Positions 16,861 through 25,527 are shown, counted from the stretch's first letter. The stretch: DNA of 41,045 nucleotides from PALSA-1355 sp035496575 (GCA_035496575.1 DATJEN010000331.1:1-41045), one strand, 5' to 3'. Program-made: numbers and translations. The notes: a model not told the origin generated them from the letters alone.

Positions 16861-18861
16861 TTAGAGCTTTGGCGGCGGGCGGCGCTCCGGGCGCGGAATT
16901 TGATTGGGCCGGTCGTTTCGCGGCCGGCGCGGCGCGTTGTTGCCGTTATTGGCGGCAACTTTCGGGGCATTCACGCCGGTGTGCCCTTCCTTCCAGGTCC
17001 AACCAAAAGGCTGCTTGAGCTCTTTTTCGGCCAGCAGGGCCCAGGGAGTGCCGGGGTGCTCGCTGACGACGCGCGCGAGGTACATGCGCCCGTGCTCGGC
17101 GAGCTTTTCCAGCGCCGCGTTGCCGCCCAGGTCATTGGCCGGCGCCAGTTGCCAGGTATCGCTATCGGCCTCGCTGAATTTCATGCCCTGCTTGGCCTTG
17201 GCCAACATCGTGTTGTAGCCCTCGGTACGTACCTTGACGGCCAGCACGCGCCCCATCGATAGGTCGTAGCCTGCCTGCCAGCGCGGTTTCGCCAGGCGGA
17301 CGCGATCGGCTTCGCCAGATTTGAGAGTCTGGTACAGGCGTTCGATTTTCGGTTCCAGCACCGCGGCCGCGTGTTGTGCCTGCGACAGCCGGTTCGACAG
17401 GTCCGCGTCGTTCAGTTTGGGAAAAACGAGTTGCGGGCGTTCCATGGGCGTGATCCACGAAGTTTGCGCCGCTTCGACCAGCGCCCGCCGCGCCTTGTTC
17501 TCGGCCAACAGCTTCTTGTACTGCTTCGTCGACCCATAATCGGGCCGATAGTTGAGCATGACCTGCGGATCGAAAAAGTGGGACAAGCGTGCCGAGAGCA
17601 GAGGTGTCTCGTGACGGCTCAAGGTGCGGCGCTCGTCGCGGCTGGGATGCACCGCAAAATAGATCCCGCCGGTTTCATAGCACAGCCGCGTCAGACTATA
17701 GGGACCAAAGCCGGAGTCCATCGGCTCATCCGTGAATTCGGAGCCGATGTTGACGAGTTCGGGCAAGAACGACTCGGGTCCTTGCCGCACGGGAATCCAC
17801 TGCGGCGACTGGTCGAACTTCGGGTCAGGGTCAACGTACTTCACATAGGCCTCGCGCCGGCCGAACGGAGCGGGCACTCCCACGCAATACACGGGGATGG
17901 CATGTTGCCGGCAAATGGAAACCGCGGCTTCTAGCTCCGACTCATCATCCCCCACTTCGTCGGTGAAGATGACAAACATCACATTTCGTCGTGGTTCTTG
18001 CAGGCGGAATGGCTTGTAGCGGCTGGCAGCCTGGTGCACCGCCTGGAAGGTGCGCTCGATGCCGCTTTCGTCCGTCTTCAAGCCTGTCACCGCGGCTTTG
18101 ACTTCCTCGACGTCGTCGGTGGGCTTGGGTGTCAAGAACGAAACGTGCTCGCCGAAAGCCACCACGGCGCTCAACAGCGGCTTGGCCTCATGCTTCTGGA
18201 AGGCTGGGTTGCCGGCGGCTTCGAGCACGCCGAGCTCTTCGTAGATGCGATCGAAGCGGCGCACGATCTCGGCGCGTTGGCGCTCCAAGCTGCCAGACTG
18301 ATCGAAAAACCACACCACCAGGGTGCGGCGCTCGTCGAGCGAGAGCATGATCTCTTGCGTAATGCGGTCGACGGCGCCCATAGTGCCGGTCGCTCCCGCG
18401 CCGGCGGCGCCACGAATGGTGAGCGTCTCTGCGAAGCGGGGAGCGGTGGCCACGCGCAAATCTTCTTGAATCGTCACGCGCTCCACGGTCTCGCGCACGC
18501 CCGCGGATTCGACCTTGAGCTCCGCTGGTTCCACGAGCGCTGCGGCGACCAGCGGCGCCGCGGTGAGCGGCGCATCTGGGTTGCCGTTCCCCGTGCTGCC
18601 CACGTCTGGCCGAGGAATCTCGGAAGTGACCAGCTCCTGGGATTCCAAGAGCGGCTCTGTCTCGTCCTGCTTGTTGGAATCGAGGATCAGGGTCAGCAGG
18701 TCCGCGGGATCGCGATCTCCGACCGCCACGAGCATCAGCAGCGTGAAAATCAGCGCGTGCAGCGTCAGGCTCGAAAGCCATGCCGGGGCATAAATCCGCC
18801 AGGCGTCGGCCGCCGAGCGGACCAGTGCGCGCCACCGCTGCCATCGCGCTTGGATGTCCAC
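16861..18861 (-). CDS. von Willebrand factor A-domain membrane protein
   Basis: A 666-residue protein starting at GTG. A single membrane helix lies at about 29-48 (LSSLTLHALIFTLLMLVAVG), followed by an acidic, Pro-rich linker and a vWA domain starting near 178 with FFDQSGSLERQR (metal-site DxSGS at 187-191). VIFTDEVGDDESE is the later metal-site acidic loop. The C-terminal 250 residues are helical. The type occurs often in planctomycetes, with a presumed role in metal-dependent protein binding at the envelope; nothing more specific can be said. It is 138 bases downstream of leuA and might be read through from it. Confidence 0.82.
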   Translation of the reverse strand: MDIQARWQRWRALVRSAADAWRIYAPAWLSSLTLHALIFTLLMLVAVGDRDPADLLTLILDSNKQDETEPLLESQELVTSEIPRPDVGSTGNGNPDAPLTAAPLVAAALVEPAELKVESAGVRETVERVTIQEDLRVATAPRFAETLTIRGAAGAGATGTMGAVDRITQEIMLSLDERRTLVVWFFDQSGSLERQRAEIVRRFDRIYEELGVLEAAGNPAFQKHEAKPLLSAVVAFGEHVSFLTPKPTDDVEEVKAAVTGLKTDESGIERTFQAVHQAASRYKPFRLQEPRRNVMFVIFTDEVGDDESELEAAVSICRQHAIPVYCVGVPAPFGRREAYVKYVDPDPKFDQSPQWIPVRQGPESFLPELVNIGSEFTDEPMDSGFGPYSLTRLCYETGGIYFAVHPSRDERRTLSRHETPLLSARLSHFFDPQVMLNYRPDYGSTKQYKKLLAENKARRALVEAAQTSWITPMERPQLVFPKLNDADLSNRLSQAQHAAAVLEPKIERLYQTLKSGEADRVRLAKPRWQAGYDLSMGRVLAVKVRTEGYNTMLAKAKQGMKFSEADSDTWQLAPANDLGGNAALEKLAEHGRMYLARVVSEHPGTPWALLAEKELKQPFGWTWKEGHTGVNAPKVAANNGNNAPRRPRNDRPNQIPRPERRPPPKL

Positions 18862-18901
18862 GCCCTGACCCTTGCAATTCGCGGCGGAACCGATTTAGCG
18901 T

Positions 18902-18921
18902 GCGGCCGATGGTCCGGCCGC
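18902..18921. other. Perfect inverted repeat between leuA and the vWA gene
   Basis: GCGGCCG (18902-18908) and CGGCCGC (18915-18921) flank a 6-base loop. It could form an RNA hairpin after leuA on the - strand, but no T run follows, so a classical terminator is not supported. Confidence 0.4.
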
Positions 18922-18999
18922 CCACCAAGGTTCATTGTCCGCAGCCGCTTGCGCAAGTGCAATCGGACGCGCCGGGTGTGGTTATTGCGGGCGGCAAGC

Positions 19000-20547
19000 C
19001 TAGGGCACGCTTTCGGCCGGTTCTTTCGCCACTCCCTGATGAGCGGCGATGCGGTTGATGGCATTCAAAAACGCCTTGCCGCTGGCTTCCAGGCTGTCGG
19101 TCGAGACGCCCCGGCCCCGATGCAACCGGCCGGCGTACTCGAGTTCCACGTTGACTTCCGCCTGGGCGTCTTTGCCAAGCGTGACAGCCTGCACGCGAAA
19201 GTCGCGGCAGACGGTGGCCATGCCCGTGATTCGCTCGATGACCAGGAACATGGCATCCACCGGGCCATCGCCGGCGGACATGGTTTCGGTGACCTGCTCA
19301 TCGCCGCGCGACAAGGTCAGCGTGACTGACGGCGTTTGACCGGTGCCAGCGCCCAGGACATACGACACCATGGACCAGCTATCGGCCACGTCGTGAATCT
19401 GCTGGTCGATGAGCGCCGCGATATCGCCGTCGTAAACTTCCTTCTTCTTGTCGGCCAGGATCTTGAAGCTTTCGAACACGCGCTGCAGTTGCTCGGTTGT
19501 CAGGTGATAGCCAAGCGCTTTGGCGCGATCGGCCAGCGCGGCGCGGCCGCTATGTTTGCCGAGCACGAGATCGGTCTTCGCAAAGCCCACGTCCTCGGGC
19601 CGCATGATTTCATAGGTGGTGCGTTCCTTGAGCATGCCATCCTGGTGGATGCCGGCTTCGTGGGCGAACGCGTTGCGGCCGACGACCGCCTTGTTGCGCG
19701 GAACCTGCAGGCCCGTGATGTTGGCGACCAGGCGGCTGGTGGGCACAAGCCGCTGGCTTTTGATGCGCGTGTCCGCGCGGTAAAAATCCGCGCGCGTGCG
19801 CAGCGCCATCACGACTTCCTCTAGCGAACAGTTGCCCGCCCGCTCGCCAATTCCGTTGATCGTGCATTCGATCTGTCCGGCGCCACTCTCGATTCCCGCC
19901 AGGCTGTTCGCGACCGCCAGTCCCAGGTCGTCGTGACAGTGCATGCTGATGACGGCGCGATCGATGTTCGGCACGCGCTCAACCAACGTGCGGATCACCT
20001 TGCCCATGTGGGCCGGCGTGGCATAGCCGACCGTATCGGGAATGTTGACCGTGGTGGCGCCGGCGTCGATCGCGGCCTCGATGACCTCGCACAGAAAGTC
20101 GGGCTCGGTGCGCGAGGCATCCTCCGGCGAGAATTCGACGTCGCTGCAATAACCCGCCGCACGCTGCACCCCGCGCACCGCGCGGGCGATGATCTCTTCC
20201 TTATCCATCTTGAGCTTGAACTCGCGATGGATGGCGCTGGTGGCCAGAAACACGTGAATGCGCGGGGCTTCGCTATAGCGGAGCGCTTCCCAAGCGCGGT
20301 CGATGTCTTCGTCGTTCGATCGCGCCAGCCCGCAGATCACGGAGCCGCGGATATTTTTGGCGATTTCGCGGACGGCTTCGAAGTCGCCGGGGGAAGCGAT
20401 GGGGAAACCGGCCTCGATGATGTCCACGCCCAGGTCGACGAGCGACTGCGCGACTTCCATTTTCTCGGCCAGGTTCATGCTGGCGCCGGGCGACTGCTCG
20501 CCGTCGCGGAGCGTGGTGTCGAAAATCCTGATGATCTTATTGCTCAT
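19000..20547 (-). CDS. leuA: 2-isopropylmalate synthase
   Basis: A 515-residue protein of the long LeuA class with a C-terminal regulatory domain. The start MSNKIIRIFDTTLRDGEQSPG carries the metal- and acetyl-CoA-binding loop (10-20); SMHCHDD (201-207) supplies the two metal-binding histidines, and GERAGNCSLEEV is also typical. It condenses 2-oxoisovalerate with acetyl-CoA, the committed step to leucine, and is usually inhibited by leucine at the C-terminal domain (about 395-500 here, with GDGPVDAMFLVI). Other leu genes are not adjacent. Transcription is probably controlled by the attenuator upstream, giving both enzyme-level and RNA-level feedback. Confidence 0.95.
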   Translation of the reverse strand: MSNKIIRIFDTTLRDGEQSPGASMNLAEKMEVAQSLVDLGVDIIEAGFPIASPGDFEAVREIAKNIRGSVICGLARSNDEDIDRAWEALRYSEAPRIHVFLATSAIHREFKLKMDKEEIIARAVRGVQRAAGYCSDVEFSPEDASRTEPDFLCEVIEAAIDAGATTVNIPDTVGYATPAHMGKVIRTLVERVPNIDRAVISMHCHDDLGLAVANSLAGIESGAGQIECTINGIGERAGNCSLEEVVMALRTRADFYRADTRIKSQRLVPTSRLVANITGLQVPRNKAVVGRNAFAHEAGIHQDGMLKERTTYEIMRPEDVGFAKTDLVLGKHSGRAALADRAKALGYHLTTEQLQRVFESFKILADKKKEVYDGDIAALIDQQIHDVADSWSMVSYVLGAGTGQTPSVTLTLSRGDEQVTETMSAGDGPVDAMFLVIERITGMATVCRDFRVQAVTLGKDAQAEVNVELEYAGRLHRGRGVSTDSLEASGKAFLNAINRIAAHQGVAKEPAESVP

Positions 20548-20712
20548 GGAATTGCTTTCACGATTGGTGTCTTAAAGGGGCTTGGAATGAACGGGGATCG
20601 CTAGGCCGACCCAGTGGTCGGCCCGGGCAACACCAATTGCGCCCTGGTTGACAGCAAACGTCCTTGGCTGGCGGTAGTGGAAACCATGTCGTGATCTTGC
20701 GAAAGCGGCTGG

Positions 20713-20748
20713 AGCAATAAAAAACCCCAAGGCGTCGGCCCTGGGGTT
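20713..20748 (-). terminator. Intrinsic terminator of the leuA attenuator
   Basis: On the - strand AACCCCAGGGC pairs with GCCTTGGGGTT (20723-20748, 11 base pairs with one G-T) around a 4-base loop and runs straight into TTTTATT. It lies about 170 bases before the leuA start and just after a leucine-rich leader peptide, so it is an attenuator rather than the end of an upstream gene; no upstream gene exists on this strand. Confidence 0.9.
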
Positions 20749-20780
20749 CGTGTTTTCTCAATGTGCCGAGTACGAACCCC
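20743..20780 (-). promoter_or_regulatory. Antiterminator hairpin of the leuA leader
   Basis: On the - strand GGGGTTCGT (20780-20772, starting with the last base of the leader peptide's stop codon) is perfectly complementary over 9 bases to ACGAACCCC (20751-20743). The second arm shares its bases with the 5' arm of the terminator, so the two hairpins exclude each other. A third segment, CGAACC at 20826-20821 inside the leader peptide codons 5-7, can pair with GGTTCG of the first arm and would block the antiterminator when no ribosome stalls there. Confidence 0.8.
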
Positions 20781-20839
20781 TATCGATTGCGCTCCAAAAG
20801 CGCCAAGGACAACCGCAGCAGGTTCGCTAAACGGTTCAT
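20780..20839 (-). CDS. leuL: Leucine-rich leader peptide of the leuA attenuator
   Basis: A 19-residue reading frame, MNRLANLLRLSLALLERNR, with 7 leucines (codons 4, 7, 8, 10, 12, 14, 15), using TTA, CTG, TTG and CTT. It starts about 26 bases after the predicted transcription start and ends directly at the antiterminator arm. Lack of charged leucyl-tRNA should stall the ribosome over codons 4-15, cover segment 1 (CGAACC) and free segment 2 to form the antiterminator, allowing leuA expression. With leucine plentiful the ribosome reaches the stop codon, masks segment 2 and lets the terminator form. No clear Shine-Dalgarno sequence is seen. Confidence 0.85.
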   Translation of the reverse strand: MNRLANLLRLSLALLERNR

Positions 20840-20871
20840 AGTGGGGGCTCGTAAAACGGGTTAACGTCCTG

Positions 20872-20900
20872 ACTCTATCTTAGGTCGGAGCGGTGGTCAA
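20872..20900 (-). promoter_or_regulatory. Predicted promoter of the leuA operon
   Basis: On the - strand TTGACC (20900-20895) and TAGAGT (20877-20872) are 17 bases apart. The -35 box matches 5 of 6 and the -10 box 4 of 6 consensus bases. Transcription would begin near 20865, leaving a short leader before the leader-peptide ATG at 20839. Confidence 0.65.
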
Positions 20901-20971
20901 GCAAAAAGGTTCGCCCGCTTTTGCCTGAAATTGCCGGGGCCGGGGCCGCGAATCGTACGAGCCGGCGAGGC

Positions 20972-20986
20972 CAGGGCAGGGGAGGG
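20972..20986 (+). repeat. CAGGGCAGGGG repeat plus overlapping GGGGAGGG octamer
   Basis: Two GGGNAGGG octamers overlap here (20974-20981 and 20979-20986), in the gap between the leuA promoter and the gene at 21183. Confidence 0.8.
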
Positions 20987-21182
20987 GCCGGGCATATCCT
21001 CCAAGGTTCCACCGCAGAATCAACGCGGTTGGACGGATGCTGGCAGTTCGCGCTGGCGAGGCTTTGACTGCATCTTGAGCCAAAGCTTGCTTTTGCATAC
21101 CATTCCGCCGCTTCGCGCGTGGGCATGCACGTTCGCCGCGCGTGGGGCATTCCACGCGCTGCCAGTCCCATCTCAAGTGACC

Positions 21183-21680
21183 ATGATCGATTACGAAATT
21201 CAGCGCGCCACGCGCCGCTGCGCCCAGACCGGCCGCGAGCTGCAGCCGGGCGAGACCTTTTACTCGACTCTGTCGTACGAGGGGCCAAGCGTGATGCGCC
21301 GGGATTATGCCGCGGAGGCCTGGCAAGGTCCGCCCGAAGGGGTGGTCGCGTGGTGGAAATCGCAAGTACCGGCGCGCGACAACCGAAAGAAAGTGCATTG
21401 GGCCCCGAACGACGTGATGCTCGATTTGTTGGAGTCACTGGAAAGCGAAGCGGACAAGCAGGACTTGCGTTATGTGCTTTCGCTTTTGTTGATTCGCCGC
21501 CGCGTAGTGCGCTTGGAAGCCGTCGAGCAAGATGCATCGGGGCGCGAAGTGTCTTTGCTCTACTGCCCGCGTCGCGAGGTCCACTATCGAGTGCCGACCT
21601 GCATGCCCACCGAGGAGCGGACGAGCGAGATTCAGGATGAGCTCGCCAGGCTGCTGGTCGCAGAAACGACGGCGAAGTGA
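21183..21680 (+). CDS. Conserved protein of unknown function
   Basis: About 165 residues from the ATG at 21183 (MIDYEIQRATRRCAQTGRELQ). Near the N terminus it has CAQTGRELQPGETFYSTLSYEG, which looks like half of a small treble-clef or zinc-binding entry (C-x2-TGRxLxPGExFYS); only one of the usual cysteines is near, so metal binding is doubtful. A Trp-rich loop (AWQGPPEGVVAWWKSQVP) and a helical region with LLLIRRRVVRLEAVE follow. The open frame back to 20931 is spurious. It overlaps the next gene by 4 bases (GTGA), implying coupled translation. Confidence 0.75.
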   Translation: MIDYEIQRATRRCAQTGRELQPGETFYSTLSYEGPSVMRRDYAAEAWQGPPEGVVAWWKSQVPARDNRKKVHWAPNDVMLDLLESLESEADKQDLRYVLSLLLIRRRVVRLEAVEQDASGREVSLLYCPRREVHYRVPTCMPTEERTSEIQDELARLLVAETTAK

Positions 21681-22648
21681 TTGAACGCAAGGATGCGCTT
21701 TTGATAACCGCTGCGCCACCACACCCCAACCAGCAGCGCGTGCAGGTCGCACGTCCGCATTCCACCGCGCTCACCTTGGGAACACTTCTATTGTGCGTGG
21801 CCGCAAGCGGCGCAAGCTGTCCGCGGATCGTCCAGCAATACACGGCCCCCATTCCGCGCGCGCTGCCCGCGGGCGCTCCGCTGGTGCAGATCATCGACGT
21901 GATCAACGACAACAGTGCCCGGGTGCAGTCGGTATCCAGCTCTCGCGCGACGATCTCGACGCCCGGGTTTCCGTCGTTGAGCGCAAATCTCTCGTTTCAG
22001 CGGCCGCGCTCGTTCCGCTTGATCGCACAGACCTTCATCGGTCGCGAGTTGGACATCGGCAGCAACGACGAGCTGTTGTGGTTCTGGGTGAAGCATGCCC
22101 AGCCGCCGGCCCTGTTTTACTGTCGCCATGACCAATTTGCGGCCAGCGCCGCGCGACAGGTGATGCCGGTGGAACCCGAGTGGCTGATCGAGGCATTTGG
22201 CGTGGTGACGTTTAATCCGGCGGATCAGATCGAGGGTCCGTCGCCGGTGGGGAAGGGGCGCGTGCGCGTGCGCACCCGGCCGCGCGGCCCCGGTGGCGTG
22301 TCGCACGTGACGATCATCGACGAGTCGACGGCCCTGATTCTCGAAGAGCACGTATACGATGCGCGCGACGTGCGATTGGCGACGGCGCTGTTAAGTAAAC
22401 ATGTGCGCGACCCGGCCAGCGGGGCCAAGCTGCCGCGGCACGTGGAGATTCAGTGGCCGACGGTCAACTTCGAGATGACCATCGACATGGCTGACGTGCA
22501 GGTCAACCAGTTGCCTGCTGATCCGCGCGAGCTGTTCGCAAAACCGAGCTACCCCGGATATACCGAGATCGATCTGGCACAGCCCGTCGCGCCCATCATG
22601 CCCAACGCGCAAGGCACGCCCACGGCGCCGGCCCAGGTGCGCTACTAG
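21677..22648 (+). CDS. Predicted exported lipoprotein-like protein of unknown function
   Basis: A 323-residue protein starting at a GTG that overlaps the stop codon of the gene before it. Residues about 30-48 form a signal-like hydrophobic segment (ALTLGTLLLCVAASGASC) with a possible lipid-attachment Cys48. The mature part has LVQIIDVINDNSARVQSVSS and LSANLSFQRPRSFRLIAQTF, the beginning of a LolA/LppX-like half barrel in which 'sa-fr-l' strands repeat; this fold is inferred. The region with HVEIQWPTVNFEMTIDMADVQVN fits the last strands of such a fold. It may carry lipid or be an outer-membrane assembly factor. Confidence 0.72.
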   Translation: MIERKDALLITAAPPHPNQQRVQVARPHSTALTLGTLLLCVAASGASCPRIVQQYTAPIPRALPAGAPLVQIIDVINDNSARVQSVSSSRATISTPGFPSLSANLSFQRPRSFRLIAQTFIGRELDIGSNDELLWFWVKHAQPPALFYCRHDQFAASAARQVMPVEPEWLIEAFGVVTFNPADQIEGPSPVGKGRVRVRTRPRGPGGVSHVTIIDESTALILEEHVYDARDVRLATALLSKHVRDPASGAKLPRHVEIQWPTVNFEMTIDMADVQVNQLPADPRELFAKPSYPGYTEIDLAQPVAPIMPNAQGTPTAPAQVRY

Positions 22649-22657
22649 GGCGCGCGA

Positions 22658-23422
22658 TCACTTACCGATCAGCATCCCGCCGTCGCACACGAGCACCTGG
22701 CCCGTTACCATTCGCGAACCGGTGACGAGGCTCATGATGGCGGCCGCGATATCCTCGGGATCGGAAACTCGTTCCAGCGGGCAGTTTTTGGCCACGGTAT
22801 TCTTGATGCCTTCGTAGGCATCGCCGAAGCCTTGCTCGAGCCAACGGCCGGTGATGAAGCCGGGCGCGATGGCATTGACGCGAATGTGCGGGGCGAGCGT
22901 GCGCGCCAGCGCGATCGTCAGGATGTTGAGCGCCCCTTTCGAGGCGGCGTAGGGAATGGAGCTGCCTTTGCCGGCGAACCCTGCCACGCTGGTCACGTTG
23001 ATGATGTGGCCGCCCCCACCGGCGAGCATCGGGTCTCTCACCGCACGTGAGCAGTGAAAGGCGCCGACGACGTTGACCGCGTAAATGCGCTGCCAATCTT
23101 CATCGGTCACGTCGTCAAGATCGGCCGCCAGCACAAAGCGGGTCGTGCCGGCGTTGTTGAGCAAAACGTCGATGCGGCCGAACGCCTTGACGGCCGTGTC
23201 GACCATTTGCCGGCAAGCGCGATCGTCAGACACATCGGCTTTTAGCGCGATGGCTTTGACGCCCAGCTTCTCAAGGTCGGCCGCGGTGGCTTCCGCTTCG
23301 TCCCGCGATTTCGAGTAGTTGACGAGCACCGAGCAGCCTGCCCGCGCCAGTTCGAGCGCGGTGGCGCGTCCGACGCCGGTTCCACCGCCGGTTACAATCG
23401 CCGCTTTACCTGTGAGTTGCAT
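22658..23422 (-). CDS. Short-chain dehydrogenase/reductase (FabG-like)
   Basis: A 254-residue classical SDR. Nucleotide-binding TGGGTGVGRA (11-20), NNAG (89-92), and the catalytic set Ser145, Tyr158 and Lys162 (in SIPYAASKGAL) are all present. N36-Y-S-K after the second strand suggests NADPH preference. It reduces or oxidises a keto/hydroxy group, perhaps a 3-oxoacyl-ACP; the gene stands alone, with no fatty-acid genes beside it, so the substrate is open. Both flanking genes are separate units. Confidence 0.9.
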   Translation of the reverse strand: MQLTGKAAIVTGGGTGVGRATALELARAGCSVLVNYSKSRDEAEATAADLEKLGVKAIALKADVSDDRACRQMVDTAVKAFGRIDVLLNNAGTTRFVLAADLDDVTDEDWQRIYAVNVVGAFHCSRAVRDPMLAGGGGHIINVTSVAGFAGKGSSIPYAASKGALNILTIALARTLAPHIRVNAIAPGFITGRWLEQGFGDAYEGIKNTVAKNCPLERVSDPEDIAAAIMSLVTGSRMVTGQVLVCDGGMLIGK

Positions 23423-23504
23423 GATGTCGCTTCGCGGTTGGGTTTCGCAAAGCCAACATCTTAGCGGTCAGAACAATCGCTGAAAACCGGCGCGCGTTTC
23501 GAGG

Positions 23505-23521
23505 CAGGGCAGGGGGGAGGG
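23505..23521 (+). repeat. CAGGGCAGGGG repeat plus GGGGAGGG octamer
   Basis: Octamers at 23507-23514 and 23514-23521, between the SDR gene and the DUF11 gene. Confidence 0.8.
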
Positions 23522-23524
23522 CAT

Positions 23525-24706
23525 CTAGCGCACGCGGCAGTGGAACCGTACCAGTCCACCCTGGCCGACCGGCAGCGGGTCGACGAAGTCCCAGCGCAGC
23601 ACGACCGAATCGCCCTCGTTGGGCTCGGCCGAGAAATCAGCACTGCGACTGCTTTGCGCGGTGCCGGCGACATACTCCAGCCGGGTCGTCAGGTTGTCCA
23701 TCAGCACCACATGCCGGATGACCTGGTCGCCAAGGTTGTCGAAGCGAATCGTGAAGTCGACGATGTCGCCCGGCTGCGCCGTCTTGCGCGACGCAACCTT
23801 GATGACCCGCAAGCAGGGGCGTTCGGGCTCCTCGACGCTGAACGTGACTTGTGCGCGCTGATCGGTCGTGATCGCAATGGCGTGCTGCTCGTTGAGCATG
23901 ACTTGCACGGCCTGGTCGTGCGACCAGGTGATCGCGGCATCGACGGCTTCCATCAGGCGAGCTTTTTCCGATTCCTCGAACACCCCTTGTCGCAGGATGC
24001 GCAAGTTCTCGTAGGTCGCCAGGCCCGACTCGATTGCCCGGATGGGCTGTTCGCTGATAAAGGGGATCGGCGTCTCTCGCACGCGCTCGATGCTAGGTTG
24101 CTTGGTGCCAATGCCGCCAACCGGCTGCACGGGCTGCACCGCGGTCGTCGCGAAGAGCTCTTCACGCTCGGCAACTGCGCGGACCGGCAACTGAACGCCA
24201 ATCGGCTGATCGTTTTGCAAGTTTTGCGCAACGCCTGTCACCTTGCGGACGGCCGCGAAGCGCGGCGCGTAAAGGCAGACGCGGTTGCTGGGCTTGATGA
24301 CTGTCACACCGTCCGCGGTGTCGAAGATCGCGACGGTGTCTTCGAGTTCCAAGCCGCGAATCTCGCCTTGGCGGCCTAGGTTCACTTGCACGTCCCGGTC
24401 GCCGCCGTCTTCCAGATATTCGTCGTGCGGCCAAGGGCCCGCGATGCCCGGGGGAGCCCAGGGCGGATTGCAGCCCAGTGGAATGGGCAATTGATCGTTG
24501 CAAAAGGGCTCGGCTTGCACAGCCGGCGTGCGCTCGATGGCCGCGCCATTGACGACGGGCACCTGCGCCGACGCCTGTCTGGTCTCAAGCGGGGCACTAT
24601 CTGGTTTGGGTGATTGCATCGTGCGGCACGACGTCGCGAAAGCCAACAGAAGCAGCACGCCCCCGTGGCCCAGACCGGCTCGCATGATTCGTTGCGAAGT
24701 GCTCAT
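23525..24706 (-). CDS. Lipoprotein with C-terminal DUF11 repeat
   Basis: A 393-residue protein. Signal peptide with LLLLAFATSC (lipid-attachment Cys27), a Pro-rich linker, a conserved planctomycete-type middle part (LPIPLGCNPPWAPPGIAGPWPHDEY) and a C-terminal beta domain with ASRKTAQPGDIVDFTIRFDN, LEYVAG and LVRFHCRVR, the DUF11 pattern of surface and envelope proteins. It is third in an operon of exported proteins: its ATG overlaps the stop codon of the gene before it by 4 bases. It likely sits in the envelope. No enzyme motif seen. Confidence 0.82.
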   Translation of the reverse strand: MSTSQRIMRAGLGHGGVLLLLAFATSCRTMQSPKPDSAPLETRQASAQVPVVNGAAIERTPAVQAEPFCNDQLPIPLGCNPPWAPPGIAGPWPHDEYLEDGGDRDVQVNLGRQGEIRGLELEDTVAIFDTADGVTVIKPSNRVCLYAPRFAAVRKVTGVAQNLQNDQPIGVQLPVRAVAEREELFATTAVQPVQPVGGIGTKQPSIERVRETPIPFISEQPIRAIESGLATYENLRILRQGVFEESEKARLMEAVDAAITWSHDQAVQVMLNEQHAIAITTDQRAQVTFSVEEPERPCLRVIKVASRKTAQPGDIVDFTIRFDNLGDQVIRHVVLMDNLTTRLEYVAGTAQSSRSADFSAEPNEGDSVVLRWDFVDPLPVGQGGLVRFHCRVR

Positions 24707-25527
24707 CGCACGGGGCTCGGTTGCAGCTTGGCGGCGTGAGAGGCGCTGCGGACTGCGCTCGACGTGCGCCTCTGAACGGATTGAGGCAGGGGGAGCTCAG
24801 GCGGAGACGACACCGCCGCTTGAGTTGTCGGCTTCCACTTCAACATCGGTGGTGAGCCAAACATGAACAGGTCGTCCAGCCCCTCGGGTCCGGGCAGTCG
24901 CCCGCCCAATCGCAAGATGGCCATCGGCCGGCCCAGCGTATCAGCCAGTTCCAGCGGGTTTTCGCCATCGGGCGCTTCGAAATAGGGTTGTTCGTCGCGA
25001 GGTTGAGCTGCCGGCAGCGCGGACTCGGGATCTTCGAGGTAGATCACGCGCGTGACAAACCGCCCCGCGATGGCCATCTCGAGCTCTTCTTGCGAGAGCT
25101 CGACGGGAATGGGAAATCGGAATTCCTGGCCCGGCGGCGGATAGAGCCTGTCGATCACCTCGACCGTCGGAAAGACTTCCATTCCTTCTTGGCCCGGAAT
25201 GTTGCCAATCCGCAGGCGGTAAACCGAGCCGATCAGGAATCCGGCCAGCAGCCGCTCGCCCTGATCGACGAAATCATTTGAGACAGCGGCCGAGATCAAA
25301 GCCCCGGCGGGCGCCTTGATCTCGACCGGCTGAAAGTATCCTGGCAATGGTCCGCCCCGCTGAAGTTGCGCGGTTCCAATCGCTCCCGGGGGCATGATGC
25401 CCGCGTGATGGTAGTGGACGGGCGGTTCGGCTTTCGCGACGAGCGCGAGGCCGACCCATACCGCACACACCAGCACGTTTCCGGCAACTCGTACCATCGG
25501 TGTTTGGCTGCGGAGCTTGTGGACCAT
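24703..25527 (-). CDS. Exported protein, paralogue of the next upstream gene
   Basis: About 274 residues from the ATG at 25527, with a signal peptide (VAGNVLVCAVWVGLALVAKA). The core (GSVYRLRIGNIPGQEGMEVFPTVEVIDRL, in parts, then VELSQEELEMAIAGRFVTRVIYLEDPE) matches, at many positions, the product of 25599-26783 upstream, so the two are tandem paralogues. The shared block is a beta-rich module of about 110 residues. The frame also offers a TTG two codons earlier. Function unknown. Confidence 0.78.
   Translation of the reverse strand: MVHKLRSQTPMVRVAGNVLVCAVWVGLALVAKAEPPVHYHHAGIMPPGAIGTAQLQRGGPLPGYFQPVEIKAPAGALISAAVSNDFVDQGERLLAGFLIGSVYRLRIGNIPGQEGMEVFPTVEVIDRLYPPPGQEFRFPIPVELSQEELEMAIAGRFVTRVIYLEDPESALPAAQPRDEQPYFEAPDGENPLELADTLGRPMAILRLGGRLPGPEGLDDLFMFGSPPMLKWKPTTQAAVSSPPELPLPQSVQRRTSSAVRSASHAAKLQPSPVR

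Noticed and set aside
18902..18921. Rho-independent terminator after leuA
   Set aside because: The hairpin is perfect but no T run follows on the - strand; kept only as an inverted repeat.
20931..21182. N-terminal extension of the 21183 gene
   Set aside because: No start signal and random-looking, Gly/Arg-rich composition; the conserved-looking part begins at MIDYEIQRATRR.
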